NCBI GenBank assembly: GCA_003725585.1 | Contig: RJMB01000017.1 | Coordinates: 51,585 to 115,584 of the forward strand | Direction of reading: 5' to 3' | Length of the DNA stretch: 64,000 nt | From: Halostreptopolyspora alba | GTDB taxonomy: Bacteria > Actinomycetota > Actinomycetes > Streptosporangiales > Streptosporangiaceae | The notes under the pieces: model-generated | The model's database searches: none | Told to the model about the DNA's origin: nothing | The model's input: the letters and a program-made list of their open reading frames with translations, nothing else | Shown: one piece after another, positions 44,966-54,338 of the stretch | Layout of the letters: every line of letters begins with the position of its first letter | Numbering within the stretch: the first letter of the stretch is position 1 | Program-made: the position numbers and the translations under genes

Positions 44966-45757
44966 TTAGTTTTTCGTCGCCGCGACGTCCACCACCACGC
45001 GGTCGCGTAGCTCGGCGAGTAGGGCTGTGTCGACGCCGTCGTCGACGATGACGCGGTCGTAGGAGTCGACGGCCGCCAGGTGGTGCAGCGCGGTGCGCGG
45101 CATCTTGCTGGAGTCCATGAGCAGCACCTTGGTCGCGGCCGAGGCCAGCATCGCCCGCTTGACCGCGACGATCTCCTGCTCCTGGTGGTAGGTCATCGCC
45201 GCGGTCATGGCGGAGGTGCTGATGAACGCGGTGTCGACACTGATCGAGGAGATGGCCTCCGTGCAGGGCAGGCCGTTGAAGGAGTCGTGGGTGCGCGAGT
45301 AGTCGCCGCCCAGCGCTATCAGCCGGACGTCCTTCATCGTGCACAGCTCGTCGATGGTGCGGCGGTAGTTGGTGACCACGGTCAACGGCGCCAGCGGCTC
45401 CAGCAACGCGGCGAGCTGCAACGCGGTGGTGGAGTCGTCGAGCATAAGCGAGTCACCCGGCTCCACGCACTCGACGGCGCGGGCGGCGATCGCGCGCTTC
45501 TGCTCGACACGCGCGTTGAGGCGGTACTCTGCGTCGCTCTCGAAGACCGTGGAAGGTTGCGCGGACACCCCGCCGCGGAACTTGCGCAACAGGCCGCGTC
45601 GTGCGAGCTCGTCGACGTCACGGTGCACGGTCATCACACTGACACCGGTGAGCTCCGCCAGTTCCACGGCCGTAGCCGATCCCTGCTTGGCGACGAACTC
45701 GGCGATGGCCTGCTGACGTGCTTCCTGGGGACGGGCATCGCCGCGTCGGGTACTCAT
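44966..45757 (-). CDS. DeoR-family transcriptional regulator
   Basis: A 263-residue repressor. The DeoR HTH (about 15-70) reads RQQAIAEFVAKQGSATAVELAELTGVSVMTVHRDVDELARRGLLRKFRGG. The sugar-phosphate-binding domain has LDDSTTALQLAALL, TNYRRTIDEL and GGDYSRTHDSFNG. A phosphorylated sugar intermediate of the adjacent pathway is the likely effector. ATG at 45757; operator copies flank the gene on both sides. Confidence 0.93.
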   Translation of the reverse strand: MSTRRGDARPQEARQQAIAEFVAKQGSATAVELAELTGVSVMTVHRDVDELARRGLLRKFRGGVSAQPSTVFESDAEYRLNARVEQKRAIAARAVECVEPGDSLMLDDSTTALQLAALLEPLAPLTVVTNYRRTIDELCTMKDVRLIALGGDYSRTHDSFNGLPCTEAISSISVDTAFISTSAMTAAMTYHQEQEIVAVKRAMLASAATKVLLMDSSKMPRTALHHLAAVDSYDRVIVDDGVDTALLAELRDRVVVDVAATKN

Positions 45758-45901
45758 GGGGCCACTGTCCTCGAACTCCGGATGGCTGATGACGGACGGA
45801 CCACCGATGACACGGCGGCCGCGACTGCCCGTCAGACGGTATCGGAGCCGTCCCGCGCCGTTGGAAATAACACCAAGGCATGGATTAATAACTAGTTCGA
45901 T

Positions 45902-45912
45902 GTTAATTTAAC
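45902..45912. promoter_or_regulatory. DeoR operator, copy 2
   Basis: Palindrome GTTAA-T-TTAAC, 46 nt before the HAD gene and in the divergent gap with deoR, so it probably controls the catabolic operon and autoregulates. Confidence 0.8.
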
Positions 45913-45947
45913 GTCACTGATGTCATGAAGGTGGATGAGAGGACGCG

Positions 45948-46643
45948 ATGCGCAGCAGACTCCACGCGGTGGTGTTCGATCTCGACGGTGTGCTGGTCGA
46001 GAGCGATCACCTGTGGGAAGAGATGTGGTCCGGATACGCCGAGCGCCACGGCGCCCGGTGGCGCTCCGAGGACACCACGACCGTCCAGGGCATGAGCTCC
46101 CGCGAGTGGTCGCACTACCTCAACCGGCTGGCGGGCGCCACGGAGTCCGACACCGACACCGAGCGCGCGGTCGTTGACGGCATGGTCGACGCCTTCGAGC
46201 GGGAACGCGTCGAGCTGCTCCCGGGCGCGCGGGAAGTCGTGGAGGCCGTCAGCGCCCGGGTACCGGTCGCCCTCGCCTCCTCCGCTCCACGCCGGCTCAT
46301 CGACGCCGTGTTGCGCGGCCACGGCCTCGCCGGTCACTTCACCGCGACGGTATCCAGCGCCGAGGTCGACCGCGGCAAGCCCCACCCCGACGTCTACCTC
46401 GAGGCGGCCGCGCGGATCGGCCAGCACGGCGGCGACTGCGCCGCCGTGGAGGACTCCTCCAACGGCATCCGGGCCGCTCACGCCGCGGGGATGACCGTGG
46501 TGGCGCTGCCCAACCCCACCCCCGGCTACCGACCGGCCCCTGACGCGCTGGCGTTGGCCACCGAGGAGGCCCGCGACCTCGCCGACGTCCGCGAACGGTT
46601 GCTGCGGCTGCTCGGCCACCCCGCCACCCAGGGGAGTAGCTGA
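45948..46643 (+). CDS. HAD-family phosphatase, beta-phosphoglucomutase-like
   Basis: A 231-residue HAD hydrolase. Motif I is VFDLDGVLVESD (nucleophile Asp), motif II ALASSAPRR, motif III GKPHPDVYL and motif IV VEDSSNGIRAA. A sugar-phosphate phosphatase or mutase is likely. ATG at 45948 follows GAGAGGA. First gene of the operon; its stop overlaps the next start (TGATG). Confidence 0.9.
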   Translation: MRSRLHAVVFDLDGVLVESDHLWEEMWSGYAERHGARWRSEDTTTVQGMSSREWSHYLNRLAGATESDTDTERAVVDGMVDAFERERVELLPGAREVVEAVSARVPVALASSAPRRLIDAVLRGHGLAGHFTATVSSAEVDRGKPHPDVYLEAAARIGQHGGDCAAVEDSSNGIRAAHAAGMTVVALPNPTPGYRPAPDALALATEEARDLADVRERLLRLLGHPATQGSS

Positions 46644-48421
46644 TGTCCGCGACCACCGACGCCGCAACCTTCAAATCCTCCTGGGTAGAGGGCCTGGTCA
46701 GCTCCTACTCCCGGCTGGTCGCTCCCGTCCCCGACGCACACGGCGTGATGAGTGCCCGCTCCCCCGAGCAGGGGCGGGTGAGCGTCGTCATCGGCGGGGG
46801 CTGCGGCCACTACCCCGCGTTCGCGGGTCTGGTGGGGCCGGGCCTCGCGGACGCGGCCGTCATCGGCGACGTGTTCACCAGCCCCAGCGCCGAGCAGGTG
46901 TACCGCACCACCCGCGCGGTGGACGGAGGCGCGGGGGTGCTGTTCAGCTTCGGCAACTACACCGGCGACGTGATGCACTTCGGCCTCGCCGCACGGCGGC
47001 TCGCCGCCGAGGGCATCGACTCCCGGACCATTCTGGTTACCGACGACGTCGCCAGCGGTTCCACCCGGAATACCGGGGCGCGTCGTGGCGTCGCCGGTGG
47101 CTTCTTCGTCTTCAAGATCGCCGCGGCGGCCGCGGCCCGCGGCTACGACCTGGACGGCGTCGCCCGCGTCGCGGCGCGCGCCAACGCGATGACCCGCACC
47201 TTCGGCGCGGCCTTCGACGGCTGCACACTGCCCGGCCAGCGTGAGCCCCTCTTCACCGTGCCGGAGGGCACCATGGAGCTGGGCCTGGGCATCCACGGTG
47301 AACCCGGGCTGCGGCGCGTCCCCGCCCAGGACCCCGCCGGGTTGGCCGACGTGCTGGTCGACACCCTGCTGCCCGAGCTGCCCACAGGCACGAGCGGGCG
47401 AACGGCGGTGCTGCTCAACGGACTGGGCCAAACACCCTACGAGGACCTGTTCATCTGCTACGGCCAGGTGCACCGCCGACTGGCCCAGGCCGGCCTCACT
47501 CCGCACCTCCCCGAAGTGGGCGAGTTCGTCACCTCACTGGACATGGCCGGACTCTCGTTGTCCCTGCTGGTCCTGGACGACGAGCTGGCCGACCTCTACG
47601 AGGAACCGTGCCAGACCCCCGCCTTCACCTCGACACCTCCGGCGAGCGGCACCGTGCACGGCCCACCCCCCAGAGCGGTCGCCGACACCGCGCCGCGCAC
47701 CGGCGAGGCTCCGAAGAGCGGAGGCGTCGCGGCCGCGGCACTGGCCGCGGCACTGGCCGCGGTCGAGGCACACGAGCGGGAACTGGGCCGGCTCGACGCG
47801 GTGGCCGGAGACGGCGACCATGGCCGCGGGATGGTGCGCGGGCTGAGCGCGGCCGTCGCCGCCGCCCGGAGCGCGGACACCGTCAGCATCACCGACACGG
47901 GCGATACCGCCGATACGGCCGGCCGAGCGCTGCTGCTGGCCGGTACGGCGTTGGCCGACGCAGCTGGCGGCGCCTCGGGCGCGCTCTACGGCCTGTTACT
48001 CACCGAGATCGGTGGCGTGCTGCTGGAGGCCGGCCCCGCGCCGGTCACCACGGAACTACTCGCCCCGGCCGTGGACGCCGCGTTCCACGCCGTACGCGAG
48101 CTCGGCGGCGGCGCCGTCGGCGAGAAGACCATGCTCGACGCGCTCGCCCCCTTCAGCGAAACACTGTCCGAACACGCGCGTGACGGCACACCACTGGCCG
48201 ACGCCTGGCCCTTGGCCGCGGCCGCGGCCACCACCGCCGCCCGCGCCACCGCCGACATGCCCGCCAAACGCGGACGCGCCGCTCGCCTGGGCGAACGCGG
48301 CCAGGGTCACGCCGACCCCGGCGCCACCTCACTGGCGCTGATGGTCACCGCCGTGGCCGACGTACTCAACGGCCACCACCCCGCCACCACTGACTCCAGC
48401 TCCGTTCCCGAAAGCCGGTGA
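46643..48421 (+). CDS. DhaK-DhaL fusion kinase (dihydroxyacetone/erythrulose kinase family)
   Basis: A 592-residue ATP-type kinase. The DhaK half (about 1-330) has GCGHYPAFAG, SFGNYTGDVMHF, TDDVASG and LGIHGEPG, whose His forms the hemiaminal with the ketose. A linker leads to the DhaL half (about 360-580) with AGDGDHGRGM, whose Asp residues bind Mg-ADP. Members in tetritol pathways phosphorylate L- or D-erythrulose. The RpiB-type gene beside it favours this over glycerol use. Confidence 0.88.
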   Translation: MSATTDAATFKSSWVEGLVSSYSRLVAPVPDAHGVMSARSPEQGRVSVVIGGGCGHYPAFAGLVGPGLADAAVIGDVFTSPSAEQVYRTTRAVDGGAGVLFSFGNYTGDVMHFGLAARRLAAEGIDSRTILVTDDVASGSTRNTGARRGVAGGFFVFKIAAAAAARGYDLDGVARVAARANAMTRTFGAAFDGCTLPGQREPLFTVPEGTMELGLGIHGEPGLRRVPAQDPAGLADVLVDTLLPELPTGTSGRTAVLLNGLGQTPYEDLFICYGQVHRRLAQAGLTPHLPEVGEFVTSLDMAGLSLSLLVLDDELADLYEEPCQTPAFTSTPPASGTVHGPPPRAVADTAPRTGEAPKSGGVAAAALAAALAAVEAHERELGRLDAVAGDGDHGRGMVRGLSAAVAAARSADTVSITDTGDTADTAGRALLLAGTALADAAGGASGALYGLLLTEIGGVLLEAGPAPVTTELLAPAVDAAFHAVRELGGGAVGEKTMLDALAPFSETLSEHARDGTPLADAWPLAAAAATTAARATADMPAKRGRAARLGERGQGHADPGATSLALMVTAVADVLNGHHPATTDSSSVPESR

Positions 48422-48879
48422 ACACCATGAGGATCGCCGTCGCCGCCGACAGCGCAGGACTGGCACTGAAGAACGAACTCCGCGAGCTGCTGCGGGAGGA
48501 CACACGCATCGCCGAAGTCCGTGACCTCGGCGTCCCCGACACCGCCGACGACCGCGCCTACCCACTACTGGGCATAGCGGCCGCCGAGACGATCGCGGCG
48601 GGTGAGACCGATCGCGCCGTGCTGGTGTGCGGCACCGGCATCGGCATGTGCATCTCGGCCAACAAAGTCCCCGGGGTGCGCGCCACGGTCGCTCACGACT
48701 CCTACTCCGCCGAGCGGTCGGTGAAGTCCAACGACTGCCAGGTACTCACAATGGGAGCACGGGTGATCGGCCCCGAACTGGCGAAACGGATCGTCACCGA
48801 GTGGGTCGGCCACAGTTTCGACCCTCGTTCGACCAGCGCGTCCAAGGTCGCCCACATCAGCGAGTACGAGCGGACCTGA
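48418..48879 (+). CDS. RpiB/LacAB-family sugar-phosphate isomerase
   Basis: A 153-residue isomerase. AADSAGLALKNEL, CGTGIGMCISANKVPGVRATVAHDSYSAERSVKSNDCQVLTMGARVIG carry the active-site Cys and phosphate-binding residues. In tetritol pathways, homologues (LerI/DerI) turn erythrulose-4-phosphate into erythrose-4-phosphate. GTG at 48418 overlaps the upstream stop; ATG at 48427 is the alternative. Confidence 0.9.
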   Translation: MNTMRIAVAADSAGLALKNELRELLREDTRIAEVRDLGVPDTADDRAYPLLGIAAAETIAAGETDRAVLVCGTGIGMCISANKVPGVRATVAHDSYSAERSVKSNDCQVLTMGARVIGPELAKRIVTEWVGHSFDPRSTSASKVAHISEYERT

Positions 48880-48961
48880 GCCACGACGCGGCCTCCGCGC
48901 TACCCCCCAAAGAGACCCCCGCCAGGGGTGTGGACCGATGCGAACGTGAACAGGAGCCGAC

Positions 48962-50014
48962 ATGCGTGTACTGGCCGCGGGCGACCACTTCGTCAGCCCG
49001 GACCTACTGGTGGCCGCCTTGGAGGAGGAGCTCCGCGACGACCAGCCGCCACCACCGGAGATGGCCCGACTGCGACTGCCCTGGCCCGTCGAACCGTTCG
49101 GCCCCGTCGGCGGGGTCGAGGAGGCCAGCGGGTCAGAGGAGGAGGTCATCGAGCGGTTGCGCGGCGCCGAAATCTGCATGACGCAGATGGCCCCGGTGAC
49201 CGCCACGGTTCTGGACGCCTGCCCCGACCTGCGCCTGGTTTCTGTGTGCCGGGGTGGCCCCGTCAACGTCGACCTGGCGGCGGCCACCCGCGCCGGCGTC
49301 GCGGTCACCTACGCACCCGGCCGCAACGCCACCGCTGCCGCCGAGTACGCCATCGCCATGATCCTCGCGGCCCTGCGCCGGGTTCCCGCCGCCGACTCCG
49401 AACTGCGCGCGGGGCGCTGGCGGGGCGACTACTACGCCTACGACCAGGCCGGCGTCGAGCTGCGCGGCACGACGGTGGGACTCGTGGGGTACGGCGCCAT
49501 AGGACGGATGGTGGCCCGCATCCTGCGCGCCTTCGATGCCGAGGTACTGGTCAGCGACCCCTACACCGACCCGCGCACCGTCTCCGAGGACGGGGGGCGC
49601 CTCGTCGGGCTGGAGGAGCTACTGTCCCACTGCACCGTGGTCAGTCTGCACGCGCGGCTCACCGAGGAGACCCGCAACCTCATCAGCGCCGAGCGGCTCG
49701 CGCTGCTGCCGCACGGCGCGGTGCTGGTCAACACGGCACGAGGCGGCCTGATCGACCACGGCCCCCTACCCGAGGCGTTGCGCAGCGGGCGCCTGGGCGC
49801 CCTCGCGCTGGACGTCTACGACGTCGAACCGCCACCCGCCGACTGGCCACTGCGCGGCCTACCCAACGTGGTGACCACACCGCATCTGGCCGGTGCCACC
49901 CGCCAGACCGCCGAGCGCGCCGCGCGTATCGTCGCCGCCGAGGTGGGGCGCTACCTGCGCGGCGAGGAGCCCCGCCACTTGGCCAACCCCGACGTGCGAG
50001 AGGTGCGCGCATGA
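48962..50014 (+). CDS. D-isomer-specific 2-hydroxyacid dehydrogenase
   Basis: A 350-residue NAD(P)-dependent dehydrogenase. The Rossmann motif is GLVGYGAIGRMV; NTARGGLIDHG, DVYDVEPPP and TTPHLAGAT hold the Arg, Glu and His of the catalytic site. It probably oxidises or reduces a sugar acid or its phosphate. ATG at 48962 has AGGAG 6 nt upstream. The stop overlaps the kinase start (ATGA). Confidence 0.9.
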   Translation: MRVLAAGDHFVSPDLLVAALEEELRDDQPPPPEMARLRLPWPVEPFGPVGGVEEASGSEEEVIERLRGAEICMTQMAPVTATVLDACPDLRLVSVCRGGPVNVDLAAATRAGVAVTYAPGRNATAAAEYAIAMILAALRRVPAADSELRAGRWRGDYYAYDQAGVELRGTTVGLVGYGAIGRMVARILRAFDAEVLVSDPYTDPRTVSEDGGRLVGLEELLSHCTVVSLHARLTEETRNLISAERLALLPHGAVLVNTARGGLIDHGPLPEALRSGRLGALALDVYDVEPPPADWPLRGLPNVVTTPHLAGATRQTAERAARIVAAEVGRYLRGEEPRHLANPDVREVRA

Positions 50015-51471
50015 TTGTCGGCGTCGACGTGGGTACGACGGTAACCAAGGCCGCCGTTTTCGACCGCGACGGCCGGGCCGTGGCCGAGGCCGACGAGCCC
50101 ACCACCCTGCACCGCTCGGGCAACGCCCGGGTCGAGCAGGACCTCGACGAGGTCCTGGCCACCGTCTCCTCGGTGGTGCGCGAGGTCGCGGCGACGCGGA
50201 CGGAGCCGGTCACCGCCGTTGCCCTGACAGGCCAGGGCGACGGGCTGTGGCTGCGCGACACCGACGGCCAGCCCACCCGGCGCGCCATTTCCTGGCTGGA
50301 CGGACGAGCCGGACCGCTGGTGCGACAGTGGTACGAGGACGGCACCATGGCGCGGGTACACCAGCTGACCGGCCAGGGCATGTTCCCCGGGGCCCACGGC
50401 CCACTGCTGGCGACCCTGGACGCCGAGGAACCCGAGACACTACAGCGCTCCGCGGTGGCCGGGTACTGCGTCGACGCGATCGTGCAGCGCCTCACCGGTG
50501 AGGTCACCGTGGACGCCTCGGACGCGTCCCTGCCCTTCCTGGACGTGGGCACCCGCTCCTACAGTCCCGGCGCGCTCGCCGAGTGCGGCGTCTCGCGGTG
50601 GAGCGGGCTGCTACCCGAACCCGCCGCGCCGCACCGCCTGTTCTCCCTGGACCGGCGCGGCGCGCGGCTGCTGGACCTACCGGAGGGCACCCCGGTGACC
50701 GGCGGGCCGTTCGACCTACCCTCCTGCCTGCTGGGCAGCGGCCTGACCGAGGTCGGCGACGGGCTGCTGACCGTGGGCACGACTCTGGCCTGCCAGGTCA
50801 TCGCCGACCGGGTAAGCGTGGGTTCGTCGGGCGAACCCGCGGGGATGTGGCTGTGTACCGACCGCACCGACCGGTTCTCACGCGCGATGCCGGCCATGGT
50901 CGGCACGGCCAGCCTGGACTGGCTGCTGGAACTGTTGGGAATCGGTATCGGCGAGGTGGAGCCGCTGCTGGAGGCCAGCCCGCCCGGTGCCCGTGGAGTG
51001 TCGGCGCTTCCGTTCCTGTCGGAGTCGGGCGAGCGCGCCCCATTCGTGGACCCACACGCGCGCGGTCAGCTCACCGGCGTCAATCTGGGAACCGAGCGCG
51101 CCGACATCGTCCGCGCGGTCTGCGAGAGCATCGCCTACGCCGCCCGCCACTGTCTGGAGACGGCTGGACTGACCGGCACGCTGGCCGCCTGCGGTGGGGG
51201 CAGCCGGTCGCGGGCCTGGATCCAGGTCTTCGCCGACGTGCTGGGCCGGCCGGTGGTCCTGCCCTCCGACGACGCCATGGGGGTGCGGGGAGCCACCGCG
51301 GCTGCCTGGAGGGCACTGGGCGAGCCGGTCGACGGTACCCGCTGGCTGGAGCAGGGCACCCGGATCTCCCCACAGCCGCACCTGCGCGACCAGTACGAGG
51401 AAGGATACGCCCGCTACCGCGCGCATCTGGACAGCGCCCGCGCCCTGTGGAGCTCGGACGCGCCGGCGTAG
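50011..51471 (+). CDS. FGGY-family carbohydrate kinase
   Basis: A 486-residue kinase. GVDVGTTVTKAAVFD is the N-terminal phosphate site, GQGDGLWLRD follows, and the C-terminal ATP site is CGGGSRSRAWIQVFADVLGRPV. It phosphorylates an unknown sugar, polyol or sugar acid. Close relatives include xylulokinase and ribulokinase types. Coupled to the dehydrogenase upstream by ATGA overlap. It is the last gene of the operon. Confidence 0.92.
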   Translation: MIVGVDVGTTVTKAAVFDRDGRAVAEADEPTTLHRSGNARVEQDLDEVLATVSSVVREVAATRTEPVTAVALTGQGDGLWLRDTDGQPTRRAISWLDGRAGPLVRQWYEDGTMARVHQLTGQGMFPGAHGPLLATLDAEEPETLQRSAVAGYCVDAIVQRLTGEVTVDASDASLPFLDVGTRSYSPGALAECGVSRWSGLLPEPAAPHRLFSLDRRGARLLDLPEGTPVTGGPFDLPSCLLGSGLTEVGDGLLTVGTTLACQVIADRVSVGSSGEPAGMWLCTDRTDRFSRAMPAMVGTASLDWLLELLGIGIGEVEPLLEASPPGARGVSALPFLSESGERAPFVDPHARGQLTGVNLGTERADIVRAVCESIAYAARHCLETAGLTGTLAACGGGSRSRAWIQVFADVLGRPVVLPSDDAMGVRGATAAAWRALGEPVDGTRWLEQGTRISPQPHLRDQYEEGYARYRAHLDSARALWSSDAPA

Positions 51472-51489
51472 GAGGAGTGCCACGCGAGA

Positions 51490-51522
51490 GGCGTCCGGTG
51501 ACCGGGGAGCACGCCGGACGCC
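51490..51522. terminator. Terminator after the FGGY kinase operon
   Basis: Perfect arms GGCGTCCGG (51490-51498) and CCGGACGCC (51514-51522) with a 15-nt loop, between convergent genes. Confidence 0.7.
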
Positions 51523-51602
51523 GGCGGGAGGAACCGGTCGCCGTGTCGTTGTCCACCCGCACGTGGACGCCCTCCCCGACACCTAAAACTCGTAGGATTA
51601 TC

Positions 51603-52460
51603 TCACTCTACGGAAAAAATATTCCCTTCGGCCCGAGATGTCGTCTTTCCTTGTCTGGTCGTGGGCACCGGCATCCTCTCATTAGGCGACCGACGCAGGA
51701 TCTTTTGCTGCTTGCCCTCAGCCCAAGCGTTCCAGGCTTTGATGTAGTAAAATAGGTGTTCCCGGGAGTCTTCCCGCTTGCGGAGGCGCTTTCCTGACGA
51801 AAGGGACATCATCGTATTGCGCAGTGTCAATCGGGGGTCCCCGTGCTTCAGTTCAGCTCCCGTGGTGAGGCCATCGAACCACGGGGACTGGTCAATATCA
51901 GGACGAGCCTGACTGGTCACATACCAGCCGATAGCCGCTGCAGTCACCGTGATACGCACGCTACGATGAATCGCTGTCGCCTTGGTCAGAGCATGACGCA
52001 TCCCAGGGTTCTTTTCGAGTATCTCCACCAGCTGATCGTTACTCACCATCGAGCTACTTCCTGACCAGCTCGCGTCCGGTGCCACCTGGTAGAGGTAGAG
52101 CCCACGGAGAGCAGAGGCGAGATGTACGGTGTTCTCCTCCCCAGCAAGATGAAGAACATCCTTTCCTGTCCTTTTTCTTCCTGTATCCAGCACCGTGAAC
52201 GAAGCACGAGGAGCACCTTCCACGACCATCGCCTGGACGGGAGTGTCAGCGCGGATGATCGCGTGGAGACGGTGCTGCCCGTCCAACAGCTCTCCTTCCT
52301 CGTCAAACGCGATCGCCTGGTGGGTCAGCTGCCACTCCCCCCGAGCGATTTGCTTCGTGAACTGCTCAATCGTAGTCCGGTTCAACGGGCGATTATTACT
52401 GTTCTTCTCCAGCCACTCGTGTGCTTGTGCTGGAGTCACGAGCATGACGGTGGTCTTCAT
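51603..52460 (-). CDS. ParB-like domain protein of phage type
   Basis: A 285-residue protein. It begins with a ParB-N-like fold: the GEWQLTHQAIAFDEEGELLDGQHRLHAIIRAD segment has the GQHR box seen in ParB/Srx-like proteins of actinophages and mobile elements. The C-terminal half has no recognised domain and ends basic. The codon choice is clearly less G/C-rich at third positions than that of flanking genes, which suggests transfer. No ParA is adjacent. Function unknown; such proteins can be DNA-binding or nucleotide-hydrolysing. Confidence 0.75.
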   Translation of the reverse strand: MKTTVMLVTPAQAHEWLEKNSNNRPLNRTTIEQFTKQIARGEWQLTHQAIAFDEEGELLDGQHRLHAIIRADTPVQAMVVEGAPRASFTVLDTGRKRTGKDVLHLAGEENTVHLASALRGLYLYQVAPDASWSGSSSMVSNDQLVEILEKNPGMRHALTKATAIHRSVRITVTAAAIGWYVTSQARPDIDQSPWFDGLTTGAELKHGDPRLTLRNTMMSLSSGKRLRKREDSREHLFYYIKAWNAWAEGKQQKILRRSPNERMPVPTTRQGKTTSRAEGNIFSVE

Positions 52461-52955
52461 GAGGCATCCCCACTCGGTGTCGCTGTTCGGGGATAAATCA
52501 TAAAATACGACCCGTCGGAGGTGAGGGGATTTCCCAAAAAATGATGCTTACCACCCTCCCGTAAGTCGTGACCTGCGGGGTTGGTCGGACGTAACCGACC
52601 ATCGGCCGATAATCGGTTCGTGCATCGACTAACGACCCAGACTGTGACGGCGATCCACGGTTAAAGTGCACGGTAAACGCGACGTCCTGGCGACGAGCCG
52701 CGGCCATCAGCACCCAGCAAGGCGAGTACATGGATATACGCCGGCGCACGGGCGCCCTGACTCCTCGAGGTTTGTAGAGCCCGGTTTGTGTGTTTTATGA
52801 GGATTTGGAGGCCAGTGTGTCGTGGCGATGCTACTTCTATTCAATGGGTGAAGGTAGCCCAGCGCCGAGCGCAGACGTTAGCTGTTGCGGGGCGGGTGGT
52901 TGGTGACGCTGAGGCAGGGGTGACATGAGGAGAGCAGACCCCTGGTGGCGATGGT
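52461..52955. other. Gene-free stretch of lower GC between the ParB-like gene and the IS wreck
   Basis: About 495 bases with several short A/T runs. I see no frame with codon bias and no clear hairpin. It probably holds the ParB-like gene promoter and the left flank of the insertion sequence. Confidence 0.4.
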
Positions 52956-53973
52956 GTGAAGCGCGCCCCCCTCATCGAGCCACCGCAAGGACCTGCTCTC
53001 GTGTCTCACCTCAATGCGCCGCTGTCTCTTGAGGGCCATCGCCGCCTGGTCGAGCGTTGCATGAGCCGCCCGATCGCCCACGTGGCCGCCGAGATGGGCA
53101 TCCGTGTAGCCTCCAAATGGGTAAACCAGCACCGTCACTACGGCGCACCCAACCCGCACGAGCACTCCTCGACCCCACACCACAATCCGCGGGCCACCTC
53201 CGGCGAGACCGTCGCCACAATCGAGACCTGGCGGCGACACACGTGGTCGGCCTCCGCACCACCGCCGAACTAGCCGCGTGCGACATCGTGCTCGATCGGC
53301 ACGCTCTCACCCGCCACCTCGCCCGTCTCGGACTCGTCAGGCGCCGCTTTATCGACCCCACCGGCGTCGCCAACCGCGCCCCGGGGGCGTATCGTCGCGC
53401 GCTGTCCGGGCCCATGGTCCACTTGGACGTGCAGAAGGTCGGGGGCTGGCACATCCACCGGTCGCGACTCCGGCCAGGCCCACACCGCAGGGCGGGCCAA
53501 GAGCACCGGGGCGGCGGGCGGCTACATTCACCCCATCCGCCGTGAATGGGGTTCTCCCGCCTGACCTACACCGAGGCACTGGGCGAGGATAGGGGCGCCA
53601 CGGCGGCCGCCTTCCTCGCCCGAGCGAAAGTCTTCTTCACCGCCCACGGCAGCACCCCCATCCACCCGTGATCACCGACAACGGGGCCTGCTACCGCTCG
53701 GCCGCCTTCGGCCGACGCACCAAACATCGCCGAACCAAGCCGTTCAAGCCCCAGGACAACGGCAAAGCCGAATGCTATCGGCGGATCATGGCCGACAAGG
53801 TCCTCTACGCCCGGGCCTACGAAGCGAGAAGGAACACTCAAAAGCCATCACAGCCCGGAAAACACCCACTACAACTACTGTGAGTCCATCGTCCGCACAG
53901 TGCCGCCGGCGGGCCAACCCCCGGCCTCACGTCTGCACTCCGATGTCACCAACCTCCACCCCGCATACAGTTA
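52956..53973 (+). pseudogene. IS481-family transposase, frameshifted remnant
   Basis: Reading in successive frames gives the IS481 order: HTH part LNAPLSLEGHRRLVERCMSRPIAHVAAEMGI (about 53000-53100), then HLARLGLVRRRFIDPTG and HLDVQKVGGWH (53300-53460), then FSRLTYTEALGEDRGATAAAFLARAKVFFTAHG (53550-53650), then VITDNGACYRSAAFG and KPFKPQDNGKAECYRR with catalytic-core residues (53668-53800), and PASRLHSDVTNL near the end. At least three or four frameshifts break it, so it is dead. No inverted terminal repeats were found. Confidence 0.8.
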
Positions 53974-54338
53974 GCGGTTGTATCAGTCCACCCACTTAAC
54001 TGGGGTGTGTGCGGGCAGGGTTCCGGTGTCCCAGGTTCGGCAGATATGCGGCCGTGATGGTACAGCGACGCAATCCGCGAAGCACCCTTTGAGTCCTACG
54101 GTGCACATGAGCCGCTCGGACGCTGGCGCTGGTTGCTGCCTGGGTTGACGTGGACGCCCACGCAAGCTTCGGTGGTGCCCGCCGCTCCGGATCCGAGTGG
54201 GGTGAGGGGCCGTGGTCGAGGTGTTGAGAGCGGCGTCCCACCGCGTCCCAGGACTCTGGCCCGATGCCCCGCTACGCGCTGCCGGGCCCGGGCGGAAGGC
54301 CACCAGGCCCGGCAGCCGGTGTTTCCGGACCCCGCCGG
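53974..54338. other. Gene-free stretch right of the IS wreck
   Basis: About 365 bases. Frames on both strands lack family signals and binding sites. I see no intact repeat, but some of this may be decayed element sequence. Confidence 0.4.
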
